Shown here: in pieces, positions 34,586 to 43,915 of the stretch
How the letters are laid out: each line of letters opens with the position of its first letter
How positions within the stretch are numbered: the first letter of the stretch is position 1
Assembly: GCA_963733905.1 (NCBI GenBank)
Contig: CAVTEU010000007.1
Location: 1-64,000, forward strand
Direction: 5' to 3'
From: DATADW01 sp963733905
GTDB taxonomy: Bacteria > Actinomycetota > Acidimicrobiia > Spongiisociales > DATADW01
Length of the DNA stretch: 64,000 bases
Notes under the pieces: generated by a model
The model's database searches: none
The model's input: only the letters and a program-made list of their open reading frames with translations
What the model was told of the DNA's origin: nothing
Program-made: the position numbers and the translations under genes

Positions 34586-35762
34586 TCAGCTGCGCGAGCG
34601 CCGGAACACGGTCAGAAGCGATGCCACCAGGCAGATGAAGGTCACCCCGAGCCAACCGGGCAGGTAGGAGCCGGTGGCGTCGACCACGGCACCAAAGATC
34701 GGGGCGCCGAGGGCGAGGCCCATGAGGAAACCGAACTGGACCACACCCGAGGCGTGGCCGGCCGCCTCCTCGGGCACCACCGAGACCACCGCCAGCATCC
34801 CCACGGCGTTCCACGCGTTGATCCCGGCACCCGTGGCTACCGCTGCCGGCCACACGAGCCGCGGATCGATCGTGGCGGCGCCGACCATGAGCAATCCGGC
34901 GACGGCCCCGATCACTCCGAGCAGCCCGAGAATTCCGATGTGACGACCGCGAAGGTCGGCGACGCCTCCCCACACCACACGTCCCAGAACGCCCACCAGC
35001 CCAGCAACGGCGACGACCACGCCGGCGGTCGCCGGCGACAGCCCGAGCACGTCCTCGGCGAAAAGCGCCGTATAGGCGATGGTGGCGCTGGCGGTGAGTC
35101 CCAGCAGGAAGCCGTAGACGGCGAGGAAGCGGACCTCACCTGGGAGGGGAGGGCGTTCGCCACGGTCGGCCAGCGGCGGCGCCGGCGGATCGGTGGGGAC
35201 GAAAACGGCTGCCAACAGCGTCCCGAGCAGCGGGATCGTCGAAGCCGCCAACAACGCCCCACGCCAACCCAGGGCGAGCGCCGCGGCCGGCAGGGCGAGC
35301 CCGGCGAGGAATGAGCCGAACTGCACCCCCGATTGCTTTATGCCGATGACGACGCCCCGGCCGCCTGGCGGGTAGTGGCGGGAGATGACCTTGTTGGTCG
35401 CCGGGTTGGCCCAACCCTGGCTCACCCCGGTCAGGAGCGTGGCGCCGACGAGGATCAGGAATGTGGGGCTGGCAGCGAACAGCGCGAGCGTGAGCGCGCC
35501 CAGCCCCAAGGTGGCAACCATGGACGTCTTGCCGCCCACCCGATCGGTGAATCTCCCCAAGGGCGGCGCCAGAAAGGCGCCGATCAGCGGCGATCCGGTG
35601 ACCAGCAGACCGACCTGCCACAGCTCGAGCCCGAGGTCCTGGCGGATGTATGGAGGCGAGGACGCCGACGGCGGGGATGATGAAGGTTCCCGCCGCCATC
35701 GCCAGGGCGAGCAGGGTCACCAGGGCGAAGCGGCGGCCGGTGGTTTCGCCGGTCACGACCAT
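34586..35762 (-). CDS. MFS transporter, frame interrupted
   Basis: ATG 35762 starts MVVTGETTGRRFALVTLLAL; after a frame change near 35,650 the long second part includes GRFTDRVGGKTSMV (the loop 2-3 motif of major facilitator proteins) and GVSQGWANPATNKVISRHYP. About twelve membrane segments and 390 residues are the normal size. Pattern and length suggest a sugar-phosphate/CynX-like or drug-efflux-like group; the substrate is unknown. It converges on lepB. Confidence 0.82.
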
Positions 35763-35950
35763 GAGCGCCGCACCGTACCGATGATGTCGCACCACGGTGG
35801 TAGAGGTTGCCGGTATGAACCCCCCATCGAGGCGGTCGAACCAGCCGCCGGCAGGTAGTATCGGCAACGCCGACCACGATCGTGGTCACCACCCCGGCTC
35901 GGGCGCGATGCGTCTGCGGGGAGGGATAGACGGGGCGCGGGAGAAGCGGG

Positions 35951-36247
35951 ATGAACGAAGAGGACCTGGAGAGGTACGAGACCGAGGTCGAGCTCCAGAT
36001 CTACAAGGAGTACCGCGACGTCCTCCCGATGTTCAAGTTCGTGGTCGAGACGGAGCGGCGCTTCTACCTGGCCAACAAGGTGGATATCAACACCCGCCAC
36101 GTCGATGGCTCCACCTACTTCGAGATCGAATTGGAGGATGCCTGGGTCTGGGACATGTACCGCCCGGCCAGATTCCTCCAGAACGTCCGGGTGATGACCT
36201 TTCGCGACGTCAACATCGAGCAGCTCGAGCCAGGGGTCCGGCTCTAA
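35951..36247 (+). CDS. DUF2469 protein
   Basis: 98 residues starting MNEEDLERYETEVELQIYKE and including FKFVVETERRFYLANKVDIN and WVWDMYRPARFL. This is the DUF2469 family, found almost only in Actinobacteria and usually placed between rnhB and yraN, as the latter is here. It is strong support for the actinobacterial origin of this half. Function unknown. Confidence 0.93.
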   Translation: MNEEDLERYETEVELQIYKEYRDVLPMFKFVVETERRFYLANKVDINTRHVDGSTYFEIELEDAWVWDMYRPARFLQNVRVMTFRDVNIEQLEPGVRL

Positions 36248-36585
36248 CCAGCATCCGGGGGCGCACTCAGCTCGGTGCGATCGGCGAGATGCTCGCCGCC
36301 GACTTCCTGACCCGCCGCGGCGCCGCCATCGTGGAGCGGAACAGGAGGGTCGGCAGGTCCGAAGTGGATCTCCTCGCCAGGATCGGCAATGCCACCGTGG
36401 TGGTCGAGGTGAAGACCGTCTCCCGGACAGTGGGGGGGATCACCGCCGCGGCCCATATCACCCCGACCAAACTCGACCGGCTGCGCGCTCTCGCCCGGGC
36501 GCTCGGGGCGACCCGGATCGACCTGTTGGCGGTGACGATGGGAGAAGAATCGGTGGAGTTGCGCTGGGTCCCTGGCGTGGGCTAG
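36247..36585 (+). CDS. yraN: UPF0102 (YraN) nuclease-fold protein, start unresolved
   Basis: The protein reads RTQLGAIGEMLAADFLTRRG, then EVDLLARIGNATVVVEVKTV with the PD-(D/E)xK-like Asp, Glu and Lys, and TPTKLDRLRALARALG. This is the YraN family, of nuclease fold but unknown role, normally about 115-120 residues. In this frame no ATG, GTG or TTG lies before the conserved GAIGE; the first ATG (36289) would cut into it. An upstream indel or a rare start codon must be assumed. Confidence 0.85.
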   Translation, partial: TSIRGRTQLGAIGEMLAADFLTRRGAAIVERNRRVGRSEVDLLARIGNATVVVEVKTVSRTVGGITAAAHITPTKLDRLRALARALGATRIDLLAVTMGEESVELRWVPGVG

Positions 36586-36800
36586 CTGGGAGCGGTCCCG
36601 TGCCGCCGCCTTTGCTCCCGGTACCAGCAGCCCCGATGCCAGTGACGTCGCAGGTCGGGTGCGTCCTCGGGGACCACCACCACGTGGTAGGTCCCGGGAG
36701 GGATGAGGCTCTCGCAGCCCGGGCAGACGTACGACTTTCGGGCGGCGTGCGGCTGGACCGGCGTGACCACCTCGGCTTGGGGCCAGCCTTTCCCGCTCAC
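36582..36800 (-). CDS. Small zinc-ribbon-like protein
   Basis: GTG 36800 overlaps the stop of the 37-residue gene as GTGA. The 72-residue product has SYVCPGCESLIPPGTYHVVV and RRHWHRGCWYREQRRR, i.e. Cys-x2-Cys with a later His-x4-Cys. Homologues with this pattern lie beside yraN in many Actinobacteria and are often labelled ATP/GTP-binding without reason. Probably a small zinc protein. Confidence 0.75.
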   Translation of the reverse strand: MSGKGWPQAEVVTPVQPHAARKSYVCPGCESLIPPGTYHVVVVPEDAPDLRRHWHRGCWYREQRRRHGTAPS

Positions 36801-36910
36801 CCTCCGAGCAGCGCCCACGCCACCACCGCCGCCGTGACCAGAACCGCCAGGACGACGATCGCCACGTCGGCGCCGTTGTGCCGCTGCTGTCGGAACGGGT
36901 TGAAGCCCAC
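36797..36910 (-). CDS. 37-residue single-pass membrane peptide
   Basis: GTG 36910 opens a short frame starting VGFNPFRQQRHNGADVAIVV and continuing as one hydrophobic helix (LAVLVTAAVVAWALLGG) to a TGA at 36797. The GFNPFR-xQR start followed by a helix resembles a small conserved protein next to the zinc-ribbon gene in other Actinobacteria. Its stop overlaps the next start, so the two are coupled. Too short for most gene finders. Confidence 0.65.
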   Translation of the reverse strand: MGFNPFRQQRHNGADVAIVVLAVLVTAAVVAWALLGG

Positions 36911-36913
36911 GTA

Positions 36914-37502
36914 CAGAGGTTAGAGGGGAGCCGCGCCCTTCGATTGGTTGTCCCACGGTGAGTGTTTCGACCAGGTCGGCGTCGAGCTGGCGGTATGAGC
37001 CGTCCGGGGCGACACCCAAAGCGTCAAGGAGCTTGGTGAAGAAGCTGCGGGCGGCGGCGGTGAGCACCACGTCGAGCACGTCACGCTCGCTCAGCCCGAG
37101 CTCCAGCAGCAGCTCGATGTCCCCCTCGCCGACCGAGGTCGCATCGGCGGCCACCTTCTCGGCAAGATCCATCACCGCCACGTCCACTTCGTCGAGCCCA
37201 GCCGAAGTCCGGTCGGCGAAAATGTCGCGTACCCGGTCGGGGTCGTAGAACCGCTCAGCGAGCACCTTGCCGTGGGCAAGCGAGCAGTAACTCGAGCCGA
37301 GTCGCTTCGCCGCCGCCACCGTGGCGAGTTCGTAGCGCCGGCGATCCATCCCGTCCCTTATTGCGTCGATCAGCGCCGCCCACCCCGCATATGCCTCCGG
37401 ATGGAGCGCGCCCAACCGTGCGTAATTGGGCACCTCCTCCCCGGCGGGCAACCCCAACCGCGCAGCCGCCTGCTCCTCTGGGAGCAACTCGATGAACGCC
37501 AA
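36914..37502 (-). CDS. AhpD/carboxymuconolactone-decarboxylase-like peroxidase-related protein
   Basis: ATG 37502 begins MAFIELLPEEQAAARLGLPA. The single motif SSYCSLAHGKVLAE has the Cys-x3-His of AhpD-like proteins, and the rest is the all-helical core (VAVMDLAEKVAADATSVGEG, LSERDVLDVVLTAAARSFFT). About 190 residues, ending LTVGQPIEGRGSPL. As written the frame runs on into the two small downstream genes, so the exact stop is lost to a probable indel near 36,915. The family handles peroxides through a redox-active Cys; only one Cys is seen here. Confidence 0.75.
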
Positions 37503-37535
37503 AGGCCCTCCTTGTCCGTTATGTCCGATTCTGGC

Positions 37536-37583
37536 TGCCGTCTGCCGTCCGTCCGTCTACCGTCTTCCGTCTACCGTCTTTCC
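37536..37583. repeat. GCCGTCT-type short tandem repeat, locus 2
   Basis: A run of imperfect CTGCCGTC and CTACCGTCTTC units lies directly before the ATG at 37584. The inverse of the same motif is at 17839-17872. Confidence 0.55.
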
Positions 37584-38360
37584 ATGCTGACCATCGAGGA
37601 CCGCGGACCTGTGCGGTGGCTGACCCTCGACCGACCGGAGCGCCGCAACGCCATACCGCCCGACGGGTGGGTGGGACTGGCCGAGGCGTTCGACGATTTC
37701 TCCTCGGCCGAGCAGCGTGTGCTCGTCATCACCGGAGCAGGTGGAGCCTTCTGCTCGGGCGCCGACCTGTCCGCCTCGGGCACCAGCAGTGGGCTCGGTT
37801 CACACCGAGACCGCTACGAGCGGCTGCAGACAGTGGCCGCAGCGGCGCGATCGCTGCACCGGCTGACCAAGCCGACTGTGGCGGCGGTCGATGGTGCCGC
37901 CGTTGGTGCCGGGATGAACCTGGCACTGGGGTGCGACCTCGTCGTCGCCTCGTCACGGGCCCGGTTCGCCGAGCTCTTCGTCCAGCGCGGACTCGCGGTC
38001 GACTTCGCGGGCACCTGGCTGCTGCCCCGGATCGTCGGGCTGCAGAGAGCCAAGGAACTGGCGCTGACCGGTCGGATGGTCGAGGCCGACGAGGCTCGCC
38101 GTATCGGCTTGGTGCTCGAGGTCGTGGAGCCAGGGGAGTTGGAGGCCGTGGTGACCGAGCTGGCAGAGAGCCTCGCCGCAGGCGCCCCGCTGGCGCAATC
38201 CTTCATCAAGCAGGGACTCGACCGCTCGCTTGGCGCCACCTTCGAGCAGATGCTGGCCCACGAGTCCCATGCCCAGGCGATCAGCCTCGGCACGGAGGAC
38301 GTTGCGGAAGGTGTCGCCGCCTTCCTCGAAGGGCGTGACCCGGCCTTTCGCGGACGGTGA
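37584..38360 (+). CDS. Enoyl-CoA hydratase/isomerase family protein
   Basis: 258 residues from ATG 37584. The crotonase motifs are clear: TLDRPERRNAIPPDGW, the CoA-binding GAGGAFCSGADLS and the oxyanion-hole block DGAAVGAGMNLALGCDLVVA, then FVQRGLAVDFAGTWLLPRIV. The position of the general acid/base is not certain, so hydratase, isomerase or another crotonase reaction is possible. It is coupled by GTGA overlap to the next gene. Confidence 0.9.
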   Translation: MLTIEDRGPVRWLTLDRPERRNAIPPDGWVGLAEAFDDFSSAEQRVLVITGAGGAFCSGADLSASGTSSGLGSHRDRYERLQTVAAAARSLHRLTKPTVAAVDGAAVGAGMNLALGCDLVVASSRARFAELFVQRGLAVDFAGTWLLPRIVGLQRAKELALTGRMVEADEARRIGLVLEVVEPGELEAVVTELAESLAAGAPLAQSFIKQGLDRSLGATFEQMLAHESHAQAISLGTEDVAEGVAAFLEGRDPAFRGR

Positions 38361-38839
38361 CCCGCCTCGGGGCGATTCTGCTGGTCGCACTCGCCGCCTG
38401 TTCCGCCACTACGGCGAGCGGTTCGGTCGAGCAGTTTCCCGATGAGGGCCGCGACCACCTGTCAGCCGGTGACCCTCTCCCTGAGTACGGGACGGATCCG
38501 CCCACGAGCGGGGCGCACGCTCCGGTGTGGTCGCGTTGCGGGGTACATGACGAGCCCATACCCGATGTGGTCCAGGTGCACGATCTGGAGCACGGAGTCG
38601 TCGTGGTGCAGCACGACCCGGACCTTGCAGAAGAGGATCTCGCCGCGCTGCGGGGCCTCGCCGACGAACTGGCCAGCCACGTCATCATCGCCCCCAGGGC
38701 CGGCATGCCGGCGCCGGTGGTCGCCACCGCGTGGACGGTGATGCTGCGGCTCGACGGTGCCGACACCGCGGCCATCGCCAGGTTCTGGGAAGACCACGCC
38801 CAACGGGGCCCCGAGCAACGGGCCTGCCCGGTCGAATAG
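38357..38839 (+). CDS. DUF3105 lipoprotein
   Basis: GTG 38357 (overlap GTGA). MTRLGAILLVALAAC gives a lipobox with Cys 15. The mature part has GRDHLSAGDPLPEYGTDPPT, SGAHAPVWSRCG and VHDLEHGVVVVQHDPDL, the His-rich pattern of DUF3105. About 160 residues. An outer-face lipoprotein; the conserved His may bind a metal, the role is unknown. Confidence 0.85.
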   Translation: MTRLGAILLVALAACSATTASGSVEQFPDEGRDHLSAGDPLPEYGTDPPTSGAHAPVWSRCGVHDEPIPDVVQVHDLEHGVVVVQHDPDLAEEDLAALRGLADELASHVIIAPRAGMPAPVVATAWTVMLRLDGADTAAIARFWEDHAQRGPEQRACPVE

Positions 38840-39057
38840 GGTGCGACCTGACCAGGAGTTTCCTGTTCAGTTGCCCGCTGACGGTGCCGATATCGACAAC
38901 GGTCGGGGCACGCGGCAGCAGCAGCCGGTCCGACCCCCGCAAGTCGATGACTGCGGGGAAGGGGCGATCCGGCATTTCGGCCGGCTCCAGGATGCCCGAG
39001 AGGGCATGCCAATGGAGCGGACCGGACCGGGTCCGAGTGTCGGGGAGAATGGCAAGC

Positions 39058-40074
39058 ATGATCATCAAGATGAAGATGGCGGCGACCCGTGCGGACGTCG
39101 AATACGTCGTGGCCCGGGTCCACAGCCTCGGTCTCAAGTCGCATGTTTCCGAGGACGGCGGCCAGGTCCTCATCGGAATCCTGGGCTCATTCGACGACGC
39201 GACACCGTCGGCGTTCACCGGGTTGCGCGGTGTGGAGCGGGTGCTCCCAACCAAGCGCGCCTACCGGCTGGCCAGCCGTGAATACCGGCCCGAGCCGACC
39301 CAGATCGATCTTGGCGGCGGCGTCGTCATCGGCGGAGAAGAGGTTGTGGTGATGTCCGGGCCATGCTCGGTCGAGAGCCGCGACCTGCTGATCGAGGCCG
39401 CCATCCACGCCCAGAAGGCCGGCGCCACCGTCCTCCGCGGCGGCGCCTTCAAGCCCAGAACCTCGCCATACAGCTTTCAGGGCATGGCCGAGGAGGGGCT
39501 CAAGATCCTCGCCGAGGCGCGGGACCTCACCGGGATGCCGGTGATCACCGAGGTGATGTCATCCGAGACGGTGCCGCTGGTATCCGAGTACGCCGACATC
39601 CTCCAGATCGGTACCCGCAACATGCAGAACTTCCATCTGCTCTTCGCGGCGGGCCGTCAGCCCAAGCCGGTCCTGCTCAAGCGGGGCATGATGTCCACGA
39701 TCGAGGAGCTGCTGCTCTCCGCCGAGTACATCATGTCGCAGGGGAACACCAACGTGATCCTCTGCGAGAGGGGGATCCGCACGTTCGAGACGGCGACCCG
39801 TAACACTCTCGACCTCAACGCCATCCCGGTGCTCAAGGAGTTGAGCCACCTCCCGGTGGTGGTCGACCCGAGCCACGCCACCGGACGGCGCTCGCTGGTC
39901 ACGGCCATGGCGCGTGCCGCCATCGCCAGCGGGGCCGATGGGCTGCTCATCGAGATGCACCAGAACCCGGAGCAGGCCCTGTCCGACGGTGACCAGTCGG
40001 TGACCCCCGATCAGCTTTCCAACCTGGTCGAGGAGTGCCGCCGGATATCGGTGGCCATCGGCCGGACCCTTTGA
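39058..40074 (+). CDS. aroF: 3-deoxy-7-phosphoheptulonate synthase (DAHP synthase, type I beta)
   Basis: ATG 39058 gives MIIKMKMAATRADVEYVVAR, the ferredoxin-like regulatory domain of the beta subtype, followed by the barrel: VVMSGPCSVESRDLLIEAA, GGAFKPRTSPYSFQGM, KRGMMSTIEELLLSAEYIM, CERGIRTFE and VVDPSHATGRRSL. These hold PEP, erythrose 4-phosphate and the metal. It is the first step of the shikimate pathway. The gene is complete, 338 residues. The genes behind it draw on chorismate, so it may serve them rather than housekeeping. Confidence 0.95.
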   Translation: MIIKMKMAATRADVEYVVARVHSLGLKSHVSEDGGQVLIGILGSFDDATPSAFTGLRGVERVLPTKRAYRLASREYRPEPTQIDLGGGVVIGGEEVVVMSGPCSVESRDLLIEAAIHAQKAGATVLRGGAFKPRTSPYSFQGMAEEGLKILAEARDLTGMPVITEVMSSETVPLVSEYADILQIGTRNMQNFHLLFAAGRQPKPVLLKRGMMSTIEELLLSAEYIMSQGNTNVILCERGIRTFETATRNTLDLNAIPVLKELSHLPVVVDPSHATGRRSLVTAMARAAIASGADGLLIEMHQNPEQALSDGDQSVTPDQLSNLVEECRRISVAIGRTL

Positions 40075-40078
40075 CGAG

Positions 40079-41797
40079 GTGAGCCCAGTGATACGCACAA
40101 GCATCCTCCCCGAGACCGTGCCGGCGCGGCTCTATGAGCGCCTGGAGCGCGCTCCCGAGCAGCGCGCCCTCGCCTTCTACCAACCCGACGGCACGACCAC
40201 CTGGCGCACCTACTCCGAGGTCCACGCCGCCGCCGCCGGGTCGGCGGGGCGGATGGCCGAACTCGGCGTCGGCCGGGGCGACGCCGTCGTCATCGTGCTC
40301 AGCAGCGCTGAGCCGGCGGCCACACTTGGTGCTTGGCTCGCTGCTCCTGGGCGCCCGTCCCCTTCTGGTGGCGCCGCCTTCGCTGCTCGGTGCCAACTCC
40401 GACCTGCCCAGGGTGCTCTCGGCAACGGTGCGCCGCACCGAGGCGCAACTGGTGGTGGCTCCGGCTTCGATGGCCCGCGACCGCGATCAGTTGGAACGGG
40501 TCCGTCGCTCGACGCGCTGGCTCTTCTCCGAGGACGAGGCGCTGGGCGCTCCCGACGTGGACGCCGTTCCCCGTCACCTCCCCGATCCCTCCGAGGTGGT
40601 TGCGTACCAGCTCACCTCGGGGACGACCGGTCTCCCCAAGGTCTGCGTTTGGGAGCACCATGCGCTCACCGCCGCCATCGACGGGATGGTGGCCGCCATG
40701 GAGCTGACCGATCAGGACGTCTTCTTCAACTGGACCCCGCTGTATCACGACATGGGTCTGGTCAACAACTTCCTCACCTGCATGGCCACCGGCATCCCCC
40801 TGGTGTTGATGAGCCCCCACGACTTCGTCAAGTCGCCGGCGGCTTGGCTCCAGGGAGTGCAGCGCACCGGGGCGACCGTCACCTGGTCACCCAACTTCGG
40901 GTACGCCCTGGCGGCACAGAGGGTCAAGGACAGCGATCTCGAAGGTGTCGATCTCAGCGGGGTACGCGGCTGGTGGAACGCCGCCGAGCGCATCCACCAC
41001 GAGACGTTTGTCGAGTTCCACCGCCGGTTCGAGAGCTTCGGGGTGCCATGGGACCGGCTGCGCACCAACTTCGGCTGCGCCGAGAACATCGGCGGTGCCA
41101 CCTTCACCCGTCCCGGGGAGCCCTACCGGGTTGAGTTCGTGGACCGCGACGCCCTCGCCGAGGCGCGGACGGCGCGGATCGTCGACCCCACTGACGAGAA
41201 GGCGGTGAGCATCGTCGGATCGGGCCGACCCCATCCGGGGATCAAGATCCAGATCCTCTCGCCCCGCGGCGAGCCACTTCCCGAGGGTCACGTCGGCGAG
41301 ATCGCCCTCGACACCGCTTCCCGGATGAACGGCTACCTGAAGAACGCCGAGGCCACCAAGCGGGCGATCCACGGCGACCTCCTCCGTACAGGCGACCTCG
41401 GTTACATGCGCGACGACGAGCTCTACTGGGCCGGTCGGGTCCAGGGAGCGGATCACGGTCCGGGGGAAGAAGTTCGACCCAAGCGATTTCGAGCCTTTCC
41501 TCCTCGAGGTGCAGGGGCTTCGCAAGGGGTGCTTCGCCGCTTTCGGTATGGACGAGAGCGGGCCAGGGGACGCAGCGGGTCGTCGTCGTCAGCGAGGTGA
41601 CCGACCCGATGCCCCGTCCGGCCGACGAGATCGCCGGCGAGATCCGCCGCCAGAGCTTCCTCCGGCTGGGCATCAATGTCGACGTGGTGCTGGTCCCGAC
41701 GGGCACGCTCACCAAGACGTCGAGCGGCAAGCGCCGCCACCGCCACTTCAAGCGGATGTACCAGTCGGGCGAGCTTCAGCAGGTTCAGGTGAGCTGA
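40079..41797 (+). CDS. Acyl/aryl-AMP ligase (AMP-binding family), frame interrupted
   Basis: The start at 40079 is five bases after the DAHP synthase stop. The adenylation core is complete across frame changes near 40,335 and 41,450-41,590: TSGTTGLPK (P-loop), FFNWTPLYHDMGLVNNFLTC, GWWNAAERIHHETF, FGCAENIGGATF and GDLGYMRDDELYWAGR, ending with GTLTKTSSGKRRHRHFK and its catalytic Lys. PLYHDMG and the SGKRRR tail are typical of fatty-acyl-AMP ligases, which load acyl carrier proteins, but aryl substrates are possible here because of the neighbours. Confidence 0.85.
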
Positions 41798-41798
41798 G

Positions 41799-42359
41799 AT
41801 GGGGCACCAAAGCTCCGCTGTCGGCACCACCGCCGGGTTCGATCCCGCCGCCGAGGTGTTCGTCGCCCAGTTCGCCCGGCCGGAGACGCTTCAGCCGGTC
41901 AACTTCAGGGCGTTGAGCCCCTTCTACCGGTCGCTGCTGGTGATCGACGGCACGGTGACGAAGTTCATCGAGGCCTTCACCATGGAGCCGGTCGTGGTGG
42001 AGCGGTTGTCGCAGGAGGAGTTGGTCCTCCCCGCCGATCACGAGTGGCTCGAGGCTCCCGCCGGGACAAGGGTGATCGCCCGCGAGGTGCTGCTGCGAGG
42101 CACATTGCGTGGTGTCGTGTTCGCCCACGCCGCCTCGCTCCTGGTCGCCGAGCGGCTTCCGAGCAGCGTCCAGGATGAACTGGCCACCCACCCCGGTGGG
42201 CTCGGCAGGATCATGAACGATGCCGGTCTCGAGACGAGGCGCGACATCCTCTGGTACGGGCGGGAGCGCAACGCCGTTCCGCCGGAAGGGCTCGGAGGGC
42301 TGGGCGAGTTCATCGCCCGCACCTACCGGGTGGTCCACGAGGGCTGCCGTTCATGCTGA
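41799..42359 (+). CDS. Chorismate pyruvate-lyase-like protein (DUF98/UbiC fold)
   Basis: 186 residues from ATG 41799, one base after the ligase stop. Family marks are LSPFYRSLLVIDGTVTKFIE, VIAREVLLRG and VVFAHAASLLVAERLPSSVQ, then GGLGRIMNDAG. UbiC-type lyases cut chorismate to 4-hydroxybenzoate and pyruvate, and actinobacterial DUF98 members supply 4-hydroxybenzoate for phenolic lipids. That this one is active on chorismate is inferred from fold and context. Confidence 0.75.
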   Translation: MGHQSSAVGTTAGFDPAAEVFVAQFARPETLQPVNFRALSPFYRSLLVIDGTVTKFIEAFTMEPVVVERLSQEELVLPADHEWLEAPAGTRVIAREVLLRGTLRGVVFAHAASLLVAERLPSSVQDELATHPGGLGRIMNDAGLETRRDILWYGRERNAVPPEGLGGLGEFIARTYRVVHEGCRSC

Positions 42360-42435
42360 TAAACGAGAAGTTTCCAGTGGGGGTGGACCCCGCTCCGTCG
42401 CTCGATTGAGGGCGGGGTCAGAGAGACATGGAGGG

Positions 42436-43744
42436 ATGACGATGGAGTTCGAGTTTTCGACCGGGTTCGCCGAGACGCTGGGCCGCAACGCCTTGCAGGA
42501 GGTCCAGCTGCGCCGCTTCCAGCTTCTGCTGGACGAGGTGCTCGACGGCAACGCCTTCTACCGGGGCAAGCTGGGCCGTGCCGGCATTCGCAGCTCCGAC
42601 GACGTCCGCACCATGGACGACCTGAAGAAGATCCCGTTCACCACCAAGCAGGAACTGGCCACCGACCAGATCTCCAATCCGCCCTACGGGACCAACCTCA
42701 CCTATGCCCGCACCCGGTACACCCGGATCCATCAGACGTCCGGTACCACGGGTGAGCCGCTGCGCTGCCTCGACACCGAGGACAGCTGGCGGTGGTGGGC
42801 CCGCTGCTGGTCGCAGGTGTACCGCAGCGCCGGTGTCACCTCGATGGACCGCATCTTCTTCGCCTTCTCGTTCGGGCCGTTCATCGGTTTCTGGAGCGCC
42901 TATGAGGGTGCCCGTCTCATCGGCGCCCTCGCCTTCCCTGGCGGTGGGATGTCGTCGCTGCAGCGGCTCAAGGCGATCCTGGTCAACGACATCTCGGTGC
43001 TGGTGTGCACCCCCACCTACGCCCTCCACCTCGCCGAGGTGGCAGCCGAGGAGGGGATCGACATCGCCAACTCGGGTGTGCGGGTGGCCATCCACGCCGG
43101 TGAGCCCGGGGCAGGGATCCCGGCGACCAGGGCGAGGATCGAGGAGGCGTGGGGGGCACGGGCCTACGACCATGCCGGCGCCACCGAGGTCGGGTGCCTG
43201 GGGCTTCGAGTCGCAGCTCCAGAACGGGCTGTTCGTCAACGAGGCGGAGTTCCTCGCCGAGGTGATCGATCCCGCCACCGGTGAGGAGTCGAACGACGGC
43301 GAGCTGATCATCACCAACCTGGGCCGCCCCGGGTTCCCGGTGATCCGCTACCGCACCGGCGACCACGTGGTCGTCGCCTCGGAGCCGAGCGAGGACGGCA
43401 GGACCTTCATGCGCTTCGAGGGCGGTGTCACCGGGAGGGTCGACGACGTGCTCATCGTCCGCGGCGTCAACATCTTCCCCAGCGCGGTGGAGAACCTGGT
43501 GCGGCGCTTCCCCGAGATCGGCGAGTTCGCCGTCGACGTCTACCGCAAGGAAGAGCTCGACGTGATGGAGCTGCGGATCGAGGTCACATCGGGTGACCCC
43601 GATGCCCTCGCCGCCGCCGTTGCCCGCGAGATCCACACCGGGATCGGGGTCCGGCCACTGGCCACGCCGGTCCCGATGGGGACGCTTCCCCGCTTCGACC
43701 TCAAGGCGCGCCGCTTCACCGACCACCGCAAGGATCTCCGGTAA
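42436..43744 (+). CDS. Phenylacetate-CoA ligase family protein (PaaK-like), frame interrupted
   Basis: ATG 42436 (or 42442). The first part has FYRGKLGRAGIRSSDDVRTM, the P-loop HQTSGTTGEPLRC and IFFAFSFGPFIGFWSAYEGA, then YDHAGATEVG. After a frame change near 43,200 it continues NGLFVNEAEFLAEVIDPATG, RTGDHVVV, GRVDDVLIVRGVNIFPSAVE and the C-terminal RFDLKARRFTDHRKDL. About 435 residues, normal for this class, which joins aryl acids to CoA. It could activate the aromatic acid made by the preceding gene. Confidence 0.88.
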
Positions 43745-43915
43745 GGAGATCTCAGCCGGCTGGCGGAAAAGGGCCGGGTCGCACGCATTTCCTTTTGGGT
43801 CTGTCTAGATTGCCTTATACGCCAGGGTCGTCAACCGTCCCGGTAGGCGACGAACAAGGGGTTGACGAAGGGAGTGCGAAGTGGGTGGAACACGCAACTA
43901 GGAGCAGTCTGGCGC

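Noticed and set aside
37272..37583. A 104-codon extension upstream of the enoyl-CoA hydratase
   Set aside because: It lies opposite the start of the AhpD-like gene and in the GCCGTCT repeats; the family start is the ATG at 37584.
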